Assembly (NCBI GenBank): GCA_029204225.1
Contig: CM055106.1
Span: forward strand, 34,258,361 to 34,322,360
DNA length: 64,000 nt
Direction of reading: 5' to 3'
Source of the DNA: Diphasiastrum complanatum
Lineage: Eukaryota > Streptophyta > Lycopodiopsida > Lycopodiales > Lycopodiaceae
Part shown: one piece after another, positions 26,901-38,600 of the stretch
Layout of the letters: each line of letters opens with the position of its first letter
How positions within the stretch are numbered: position 1 is the first letter of the stretch
Translations under genes and position numbers: made by a program
Notes under the pieces: model-generated
What the model was told of the DNA's origin: nothing
What the model saw: the letters and a program-made list of their open reading frames with translations, nothing else
Database searches by the model: none

Positions 26901-29900
26901 GTAGGAACTCTTTTCTATAGTCCATGCCCTTAAGACTTGGAGGCATTATTTGTATGGTGCCAACTTTGAGGTCCTGACAGACCATGAGAGTCTCAGATAC
27001 CTTTGCAATCAACCTGAGCTTAGAGGTCGGAAAGCTCGTTGGACAGAGCTGATGCAAGAGTTTGACATGTCTATCAGATATAGACGTGGAAAATTCAATA
27101 CAGTAGCAGATGCCCTTAGCAGAATGCCTATGATAAACGAGCTGAGTTTTACTCAGATTTGTAATGAGTTACTCGAATCCTTGAGAGGGAAATGCCAGTA
27201 TGATGTATTCTTCTCTACTATCTGGAACTCAGTCCAGAACAGACAGTTACAAACTCCAGAACCAGTTCCCGGGGCTGGTGCCAGTTCATCCAAGAATACG
27301 GCAGCTTCCATTGAGGATGATGATGAGTCCGAGTATACGTCGTCAGATGACGTTGAGGATTCTGAGCCTGTATTACCCAAGTAGACCCTAGTGGTTGAGG
27401 GTCAGTTGACTCAAAGATTCAAATGGAAACAGTATTCCATTCAGGATGAGTACTTGCTCTATAGAGATAGAGTATGTGTCCCCAATTCAGAGGATTATAG
27501 GCAGCAGGTCCTATATGAATGTCATGACAATCCTAGCGCGGGACACCCAGGCATACAGAAGACCTATGAGCTTCTTCGTAGGCAAATTTTCTGGCCCAGT
27601 ATGAAAAAGGACGTCCACCAGTATGTAACCAGTTGCCAGAAATGTCAAGTAAATAAAGCAGAGCGTTTAAAGGCAGGAGAGTTGTTGCATCCCTTAGAAA
27701 TACCAGCTGGTAAATGGGAGAGTATCTCCATGGATTTTATAGTAGGCCTGCCTAAAACCCAAAAGGGTAATGACGCTATATGGGTCACAGTTGACCGTCT
27801 GACCAAAATGGCTCATTTCATTCCGACCAAAACAACCGTTAGAGCTCCAGAGTTAGCGAGGTTGTTTGTAGACGGGCTATTTAAATTCTACAATCTACCT
27901 TCCGGCATAGTCAGCGACCAGGACAGTAAGTTTACTGGAAATTTTTGGAGGGCAGTATTCCATCATCTCCATACTAAACTTAATATGAGCACCACCGACC
28001 ATCCACAGACGGACGGTCAAACAGAAAGGGTAAATCAAGTGCTGGAGGATATGCTTCGTGCATACGTCAGCAAGAAGCAGACTAATTGGGAGGAGTATCT
28101 CTCGATATTAGAGTTTGCTTACAACAGTACCAGACATTCAGCTACGGGATACAGCCCGTTTATGCTGATGTATGGTTTTCAGCCACGCTCACCCACAACT
28201 GTAGGGTTTAAACAAGAAAAAGTTGAAGCAGCCAGAAACTTTTTAGAGGACCTAAACCAGACAAGGAAGGAAGCCACTTGAGTGCAAATGGATCTATAGA
28301 TTGAAGTACAATCAAGATGGGAGCATCAACAAACACAAGGCAAGGCTAGTGGCAAAGGGGTTCTTGCAAACCAAGGGAGTAGATTTCGATGAAACTTTTG
28401 CTCCTGTTGCTAAGCTAGTTTCCATAAGGTTGATTATTTCTCTTGCAACTACTTTCAATTGGCCTCTATTTCAACTTGATGTGACTAATGCTTTTCTCAA
28501 TGGATATTTGGAAGAGGAGATTTTCATGAGGCAACCCGAGGGCTTCATCAAAGAAGATGAAGAGGAAAAAGTGTGTTTGTTGCTAAGAAGCCTTTATGGG
28601 CTTAAGCAAGCACCTAGAGCTTGGTACTCTAGGTTGAATACCTTATTAAACTCTATTAAGTTTGTTGTAAGTGCTTATGATCCTTCTTTGTACTTAAGAT
28701 TTAATGATGATAAAATCATCATTCTCATTTTGTATGTTGATGACATTATCCTTAGTGGAAATGATCTTGATGGTATACAAGAAGTGAAAGTAGCATTGTT
28801 TAAGGAGTTTAAGATGGTAGATCTTGGTAATCTTCATTTCATATTAGGAATAGAAGTTTCAAGAGGCTAGGATTTGAGTTTTATTTGTCAATCCAAATAT
28901 GCTTCTTCTATCTTAGAAAAGTTTGAAATGAAAGATTGTAAAGGAGTAGAAACTCCTATGGAGCAAAATGTAAAAGTTTTCAATAGTGATGATGAAGCAT
29001 CCTTTCAGGACATCACACTATATAGGAGACTTGTAGGCTCTTTGATCTATCTTACTATAACTAGACCTGATCTAAGTTATAGTGTAGGCAAACTAAGCCA
29101 ATCTATGCAAAATCCATTGGTTTGTCATTGGAAAAATGCAAAAAGGGTGTTGAGGTACATCTCGGCCACCAAGAACTTTGGCATTTTATATGATGGATCT
29201 AATCTAGCCTTAAGGGCATATTCGGATGCTGATTTTGCAGGTGATAAGGTGGATAGGAGGTCCACAAGTGCTTTTGTTACCTTTCTTTGCAATGGCATAG
29301 TGTCTTGGCTTTCCAAAAAGCAAGATACTATCTCTCTATCTTCAACCGAATCGGAATACAAGGCACTAACATCCACAACAAAGGAGATTCTATGGTTGAA
29401 GAGGCTTTTGGTGGAATTACAAGTCATGGAGGCCGAGGAGCAGCCAACAATATTTTGTGACAACCAATCAAGGCAAGCATTAGCAACCAATCCCACATTC
29501 CATGCAAGGAGCAAGCACATAGAGATTCCTCACCATTTTGTGAGGGAAAAGGTTCAAGAAAAGGAGATCAAGCTACATCATGTGTCTTCTTCAGATTGCC
29601 TTGCTGATCTACTCACTAAAGCCTTGCCAAAGACTTCATTTATCAAGTTAAGATCAGCCTTAGGTGTTGTAGATAGATGTACTATAGTTGTATCATGTAG
29701 AAATTGAGTAGTGTTAGAATTTAGCAATTTTCACATGGTTTTTGATGAATATTAGACATCTATGTGGATCCACACGTGTGAGGACCTGTCCACACGTGTG
29801 AAATGACACTGGTAATATTCAGATCTATTTCGATTAGCTTTCATTTGCGTCTAATATGACATCTCCTAAATTATAGGAGTTAGGTCCTAGATTGTAGGAA

Positions 29901-32612
29901 TCTAGAAGGTCAACACAAACCACCAATGGATGATGTGGCAAACTTGATAGATCTTATCCAAAGTGGATATGGATAAGTACAATGAGCTGTCCTACACGTG
30001 TTGGATGCAGCTTAGAGAGAGATTATGGTGAATTTGTACTTGATCCATGATGGATCCATTATTGAGCTAATGATGAGAAATCTTGGTTTGTGAAGCTATC
30101 CTTGTGTTTTGACTCTCTTAAGCACTTTCTTTGTGGATGAATGCTTTGTAAATGATAAGTAAACTATTTCTCTGTTATCAGGCCATACAGTAGTTGTACT
30201 TCACACGTGTGAAGCCATGGGGATCATCTTTTTTTATTGTTCTTGCTTGGAAACACAAAGATTGTCAAGTAGAAGCTAGATTTGGAAGCTAGTCTTGATA
30301 TAGATCAAGATCCCAAACTACCAATCACTCTTTGTGATCATTTGTAGATCAATTTCAGTCCATAAACTCTAAAATTTGACAACAAGTCTTACACAACTCT
30401 GTCTTCTGAGCATTGGCATACGAGACAGAAGCTTGTAACTTGCCCAAAACGGTCTTGACCTGAACCGCTTTACTAAAAACCAATATATCGTCAATAAAAT
30501 TGACGACAAACTTGCCCATATCGTCTCGCAAGACATCGTTCATGAGCATCATGAACGTGGCTGGGGCATTGGTTAACCCAAATGGCACAACCAAAAATTC
30601 ATAATGATCGGTATTTGATGGTATCCACTTTTGAGATCTATCTTACTGAAAATGGTTGCACCTTGCAACGCATCCAGTAGATCATCAATCCTGGGCATCG
30701 GATACCTGTGCTTTACAGTGATCTTATTCAATCCCCTGTAATCTACACACATCCGGAAACTACCATCCTTTTTCTTAACAAGTAAAATAGGAGAGGCGAA
30801 AGGTGAATAACTCGGACGGATGTACCCCAGCTTGAGATACTCCTCGAACATCTTTCTGACTTCCTCTTCCTCTTTTAGGCTCATGCTATAAGGAGGCCTA
30901 CATACCGGACTTGCCCCTGGAACAAGCTCAATACGATGATCAACGTTCCAACTAGGCGGCAATCCCTCCGGCATATCACTAATTAGCACGTGTTTGAACT
31001 GCGTGCGGATGGACTTCAGCCACGGATTTACGACGACCTACTACTGCTTGTGGATTCAGGTTAGCCTCCAAACACTGATCCTTGCATTCCAAATGGCCAA
31101 GAAAGGGAACACCAAGGGAGGCCTTCGGCTCCCTCCCCACACACCTCTGCTTGCACATACAGCTGAGACAGTATCGCTGCCTGAGCAGCCAGCAACGATG
31201 CCTGTGGATTTTCCTCCTACCTCCACCCCAGATCTGCCTATAGCCATACCTCTCTCCCCTTCAAACCCTATTTTGGATCTTAATGAACCCAGTATTGCTC
31301 TCCCTTTAACCCCCAATTACGATCAGGATTCGATTCCTCCATCACTCTCTTCAATAGTCTTTGCACTAAGTGCAAATAGTGTAAGACTATTCCAGCTTTT
31401 TGCCAACCACCGAAAGGAGATGGACTCCCATCGAGAAATGATTTTATCCGTGCAATCACACCTTCAACGAACGGATGCATCAATTGAAGAACTTAGATGA
31501 GAAACTACGACCATCAAATGTGCAACATCCTCCCAAGCAGCTACTTCAAATACGATCCAACAACTCGAAAACAAAGTGGAGCAGCACCATACGATTGCCC
31601 AGTCTTGGGCAGAGGTTCTCAAAGGTCCAGGAAAAGCGGATGCTCCAGTTTCCTTCATCTCTGCTACACTTACGGAGAGTCGATTGCGGGAGCAAAAGGC
31701 TCTTAATGTTCGTGTTAGAGGCATCCCGGACTCCCAGGATGCTCTTAAGGAAGCCAAGGAGTTTTGGAAACTAATCTGCAGCACCATGACAATGGTTTGG
31801 ACTCAGCTTGGCGTCGAACAGATTCCAGAATCCCGATCCCGATGGAAATCGTCGTTTTAGGGCCAAATGGTTCGATCGGTTCAAACTAGGTCCGAACGAT
31901 TCAATGGTTCAAACCGTGAAAGGCGGTTCAAACTACGGTTCAATGCAACCTTGGACGAAGTCCACAACCGCAAGTGCCCTCGTGGGAATCTCACTGACCC
32001 AAGGCAGGCACCCGATGGAATGCAGGAGAAGGTCCAGTGAGTGTGGGGCACATGGAGTCCACACAATGGAGGGGTACTCTGCCATAAGAAGCTCTCCCAT
32101 ACCACGGCATTTGGATGCATTGTCCGTCACAACCTATCGCGAACAATTGATACGATTAATGCTCAGCTTGAAAACACATTGCAATCAATCAAAAACTAAT
32201 GAAACCTTTGTATCAACGTTGCACAGTAAATGATCAAGCAACTAATGAAAAAAATTGTACCTGGACAACGCGTTGTGGCCCTACCTCCTCTATTGCCACG
32301 CGGATGATCCCGTAGATGTACTCGGTCGTGTGCACTCTCCCTACCTCAGAGGCGTCGACGCTGTGGAGGAACATGGAACCGTAGCAGCTAGAAACAATGA
32401 CGTTGATGAGTGGACGTTTACGACGATCAGTCCACCCGTCAGCCATGATGGAGCAGCCATATCTATCCCAAGCCTCCTGACATATGCAACCCACTCCTGG
32501 AGCAAAGGGCCGCGAAGCACATCCGCAGTGGGTGGTGTGTACCCGGGCCCGCAGCTGCAACTTTCGAGACACGCAGACCCTAAACCCTAAACTCACACAC
32601 ACACACACACAC

Positions 32613-32684
<72 letters not shown>

Positions 32685-35600
32685 CATCTCCATGCTTCCA
32701 TCTCCATCACCTTCTCCAACTCCACGCTTCCATCTCCACGCAGCCATCATCTCTCGCTTCCATCTCCATGCAACTCTCACTTCTTTCTAACTTTCTTTGT
32801 GGCTAGATCTACCTTTTTTGTGCATGACACTTTCTCGCATCACTTTTAGCTACTCTAAGCTTGTTTCTCAAGATTTCATTGCTGCTATCCTTTTGCAATA
32901 GATCCTCAACAGTTTGAGTTTTGAAAATTTGATTTTTCTTGATCTCAAAATTTTCGCAGTCTGTAATTTTCGGGTCAATCGAACTTCGTATGACAAAGTT
33001 ACGCTCATTTTCGTAAAACTGCTTGATTAGGGTTTTGCTTCCTCTCTCATCTATCTCCTACAAATCATCCTACGGCTTTGCTTCGCCTTCCTCCAAGCTT
33101 TGTCTTGCACACAAAGCGTGCTAAGAAGTTTATGTCTACAGGCTCTCGCAAACGTCTTCGTACTTTGGAAATTGCATCCACCATGCCTACCGATTCTGTC
33201 AGCGCTCCACTGCCACAGGTTGCTACTTCGTCCTCAGCTGCTATGGGAGACACATGCCACACCTACACGCGGCACACCACTCCTGAGAACATCTCCTCCT
33301 TGAATGAGTACAATTCTAAGCAATTTTCCGCTTTTCTTTCACAACTCAATGAACTTCGTGCGGATTTGCTTACTAAGACTGCCATGATTGACGCTTAACA
33401 GGCTGAAATTGCTTCTCTTCGTGCTGCGCTTAGGGCTTTGCAGAGGGACATCATCCCTAATATCTCTCGTGTTGTTGAAGATACTAAGGCATCCATGAGT
33501 AAGCTTCCCCTACTTGAGCGCCAGATACATGACACTGTTGAGTGCACTGCTCGGATTCCCGTTCTTGAACAGCGGCTTCATGAGATGGTGGAACATGTAC
33601 GGAAAGTACCTACTCTCGAGCAAGAAGTACGTGAGACCAAATCATGGGCTTCTACCCTGAGATCATCTACCACCTCTTCGTCTTCTGTAGCACCCTCCTT
33701 AGACACCACGGTACAAGGCGTCTTGGTAGAACAACAACGTCGAGATGACAAAAAGCTCAACTTAAGATTCCGGGGTCTTCCTACTGAGGGCACAGCACTG
33801 GACCAGGTTACCTCTTTGTTTACTTCACGCATGGGGCTCTCAGTTCCAGGTATCCAATATGCTTGGCGCCTCCAGCATGATCCGAAGGGTATTATTTGTC
33901 AAATTCAAAACTATGGACGACCGACAGACAGTTCTTCGTGCGCGTTTACATAGATGATGTCCTTACTCACTGCCAATGGTTACAGCATAAAACTATTATT
34001 CAGGAGGCAAGGACAAAACAACAGCGGGTAGTATTTACAAATGGCAACCCTCGCTTTTTCTCCAAGCGTCAATAGGAATTTGGGGTGCTCGGGCATGGGA
34101 GCAGCCCAATAGCCTTGGCTAGCGTCACATTTGGTTTGTGGAATTGCGGCAGCCTCTCCACCTCTTCTACAGCGGCTGATCTTGACATCTATCTATGTTC
34201 AGCTGATTTTCTACTTTTTGCAGAGACATATGAGTCTTCCACACACCCACTTCTGCACATTTCTGGTTTTCAATGAATTTCTGCTCCACGACCTATGCTG
34301 CAGGGAAGGATACTTTGGGCCTCTGGTGGAGTTGCATGTTTGTATAGGTCAGTGTATACTCCTATTTGGTTGGTGTCTCAGGATACTTATGGCCGTTACT
34401 TGTGGCTTCAGATTACTGCATCCTTCTTGGGGCTGGACCAGGACTTGTTTGTTGCAGTGTGCTACTTTGCTCCCCACACTTCAGTGTTTATGGATTTGGG
34501 AGGTGATCCTTTTCAGGCCCTTTCTGACGACGTTGCTAGACTCTCTCTACAGGGTTACATATTGCTTGCAGGGGACTTTAACGCACGCACAACCGCTCGC
34601 CAGACTAAGTTCTATGCTGACACATTCTCTCTTCATCCATTGGATACCTCTTATGCCCGTTATCTCATGACTCATCAGTGACAGTTACTCTTTTTGGGGA
34701 ACAGCTTCTGAGGTTGGCTCAAGCACACGGTCTCATTATACTCAATGGTCTTCTTCAATGGCCATCCGCCTCTGCATATACTTGCCACCCATTTGGTGGT
34801 GGTCACAGTGTAGTGGACTATTTCATTGCATCTCCTGCTTTATTGCCCCGCCTGGCATCCTTCACCATCGCTACCCCCGTCTTCGCGGATCACTCTCTGC
34901 TCTACCTCTCCTTCTCCGCAGCGCCAAGTCCGCCTTCTCCTCCACCTTCCCTCTTTGTTCGACCCACCCGCTATCGTGTACCTCCTCATCAATCCCAGGC
35001 CTATGTTGCCCACGTCTCTTGTCTTCCTGACCACTTTCCTTCCTCTGATGTCACTACCCAAGCCTCCTTTTTAACACACGCCCTGACTACTACCGCTCAT
35101 GCCATTGCGCCCCCTCGCCGCTTCTCTTCTCATTGTCGTACCCATAATATATGGTATGACAACGACTGTTCTTTCTTCCAGAAATATGTCGAGTTCCTCA
35201 AATTCTCCAATTCTACACTGTCTTCTTCCACAGAAAAGCAGCTTCGTTCCCTTCTCCGCCAAAAGAAAGTGGCCTACTTTTCTTCCCGTTCCTCCAACCT
35301 CCTTCGCTCCCTTAACTCTGCTTCCTTGGCTACTTTTTGGAGGATCTTTCTTCATAAGCCCCTATCCATTGCACCTATCCCTCTTCAATCCTGGGTCGAC
35401 TATGCAACCAACCTATATACAACTGCTCACCCTTCCATCTCTCTTTCCTCTCGTCTTATCCACTGTGACCTCTTTTCTCCTGACATGGTTGAAGCCACCA
35501 TCTGCAAACTCAAGAACAATGGTACGTCTGACCTTGACCTCCTTTCAGCCGAGCTTCTCAAACCAGTTGCCAAACTTGCCTCCCCTTTCCTGGCCCGCTG

Positions 35601-38600
35601 TTTCAAACGCTCTGTCGTTGATGGTTTCCCCATACCTTGGGCCACCAATCTCCTTCATCCCATTCTTAAAGCAGGCGATGCCATGAATGTCCACAACTAT
35701 CGCACTATTAAGATTGGTCATACCATGGCCAAGTTGTACGCCACTATTCTCCAGAACTTCATTACAGCAGAGGCTGATTCTCGACTATTATATGCGACTG
35801 GCCAGGCTAGCTTCCGCCGGGGTTATAGCACTCTTGATCATGTCCTCACTCTACGTACTATCATTGAGGAGGCAAAGCATATGGGCAAGAAGGTATTTGC
35901 TTGTTTCGTTGATCTCTCTAAGGCCTTTGATACTATTCCCCGTCATCTTTTGATCAACAGACTACGTCAGATTGGCTTTTCCGACTCTATTCTCGCAGCA
36001 GTGGTTGCTCTGTATGAGAGAGTTCTAGCACGTATTCGGCTCAGTACTGATTTGTCTTCTCCCATCCGTAGCACTGTTGGCGTCAAGCAAGGCTGTCCAC
36101 TATCCCCTCCACTCTTTGCACTTTATATTGATGATCTTGAGCGCCTCATTCGTGAAGAAGGTGGAGATGGTTGCCCGCTGGCTCATTTGCTCATCCCCAT
36201 TCTGCTTTATGTTGATGACATTGTCCTGCTTTCTTCCTCACCAGAAGGGTTGCAGTGTCACTTACAAGTCTTACATTGGTTTTGTGTTGCTTGGGGTCTC
36301 TCTGTTAACTTAAAAAAGACGAAGATCATGATTTTCAACACCAATCGACAAAGCCTTCACAATTATCAATTCTTCTATGACGGCCAGGAAGTTGACATTG
36401 TTGCCTCTTATACTTTGGGAGTCCTGTTTATTGTGCCCCATTTGCGCACATTTCCTCCGGTCTTTCAGCATTGGTCCAGTTCGAGCGTGGTTGTACAATG
36501 AATCATATTTTTGATCCCGCTACTAAATGCCAGTTGTTTCACACACGGGTGGTTCCAGCAGTGATGTATGCCTCCGAGATTTGTTTGCCAGGACTTTCTA
36601 TCTGGGACTGGGCAGGCATTTCCTGCATTCAGGCCACTATGTTGGGTCGCATGATACATGCCAAGACTACCACCCCTCATGATATCCTATGTGCTGAGTT
36701 TGCTACTCCTCCGATCATCCTTGAGGGCTTTTTTCGCCTTATTCTTTTTCTTTAGCAGATTCAGGAGATTCGTGCATCTCACCCAGATAGATACATAGTT
36801 GTTGCGGCTACTTCTTCACGTGTCCTAGCTGATTCCCGTGCCAAGCTATCCTGGTACCAGCAGGCGTCTGATCTCTTACGACATCTGGGCATCTCTATCA
36901 TGGATCTTCCTCGTGGTACGCATTCATATATCCGAGGCTATTTATTTCGTCGATATATGCAGCAGACTTGGAGCTCCCTCCCACCTTCTCGTATTCGACT
37001 GAGCTATTATCAGACACTTCCTCTCTCTGGATCCTTCTGGTTTGCCATTGTTGCCGCTCTATCTCTCATAGCTCCTATCACACGGCCTGCGCTATCGTCT
37101 TGGGCAGTTGCGCATTTCCTCTCATCAGCTTGCTATTGAGGCCGATCGTGCATGGGATATCCCCCGGGAGCGTCGTCTCTGTCGTTGTGCTCGTTGCAAG
37201 AGGTGGAAGATGAAGCCCATTTCCTCCTCAGATGTCCGTTGTATTATGAGATACGGGGGAGGTATTATTGTCTCTTTCGCGATGGCCCGCATACACTTCG
37301 CAGTTTTGTCTCCTATCCTGATGCTCATTGCTTGGGACTTCTTGTTCGTGAGATGCTTACTCTCCGTCAGTCTCATCTGCCTATACCAGATCACCTGGGG
37401 TTAGATTCCCGGCAGCTGCTTCTCACCGGCTTCTTTCGGACTCGAGCACATATGCTAATGACTCCGATGATGAGATTCCTATCGCTGTGCCACCGCGGAA
37501 AAAGCCCAAATGTAGTCGGCACTCGCCTCCATCGGGGCCCACTATACGCTCCACTCAGCGAACACTTCACACTTACTTTCGCAGATATGTACTTATTCTC
37601 CATCTGGCCCGGGTTGTGGGCATTGATACTTTTTCTGTAGTTCTTATGTTATACTTGGCCCGGTTTGTGGGCTTATTTCACTTCTGCTTTGTTCTACTTT
37701 CATTCGTAGCTAGTTTATAGCATTTTACGGCCACGTCCTCCTATGGATGATGCTCCCACTGTTGCTTGTACATATTTTCTTTTTGGTCTTATGCACCCAC
37801 GGGTGCCCAAAAGACGTTCATGAAGCTTTCTTTCTTTCTTTCTTTCTCTCTCTCTCTCTCTCACAAATCACCACACACACACACACATGCACACACAAAT
37901 CAAATCAAACACACACACACATCATCACACACACACACTCACACAAATCAGCACACCCTCACCCACCCACATGCATGCACACACTCTCTCTCTCAAACCC
38001 CCACTTACCATGTCTCACCATGTCTCTCTCTCACACAAATCACCACACACACACACACATGCACACACAAATCAAATCAAACACACACACACTCACACAA
38101 ATCAGCACACCCTCACCCACCCACATGCACACACTCTCTCTCTCAAACCCCCACTCACCATGTCTCTCTCTCTCACTCACCATAACTCTCTCTCCCGCGA
38201 TCTTTCTCTCTCTCGCTCTCTCTTTTTGCGGACTGTTCCGCTGCTCGCGCGCGGCCCTTATGTTTGTTTTTTTAATTATTAAAAAAACGCATCCGGGTCC
38301 CAGACGCATCCAAAAAAAAAATTTTAAAAAAAAAATAGGACGTGTCCAACCCCACATTCAGGGGTCGGACTCGTCCGGGTCCAGGCCCCACACGCAGACG
38401 TGAAAAGCCCGCGTCCAGCCCCCTTGTTCTAGAACGTGTTCCGGGTTTTTAACTTGAAACGCTGTCTCAGAGTGTGCACCCCTTGTTCAAGAACGCGTTC
38501 CGAGTTTTTAACTTGAAATGTTGTCTCGGAGCATGTTTTTTTTTTCTTTTTCAATATGGGTGTCAAAAATCAATAAATTTTATAGGGATCCTGATGGCAA

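Larger units (their letters stand above)
32677..37830 (+). mobile_element. LINE C, near full length, flanked by TC tracts
   Basis: 5' UTR, ORF1 (33132-34075), ORF2 (about 34085-37640) and a 3' UTR ending CAAAAGACGTTCATGAAG, immediately followed by (CTTT)n(CT)n. The left border abuts (CT)n at 32676. It is related to LINE A but a distinct subfamily in ORF1. Fewer breaks suggest that it is younger. It lies in TPP intron 3, antisense to the gene. Confidence 0.9.

Noticed and set aside
30355-30384. Extension of the minus-strand gypsy RT into the copia LTR
   Set aside because: The open frame runs on by chance; the LTR terminus (ACAACA) at 30384 is the better border.
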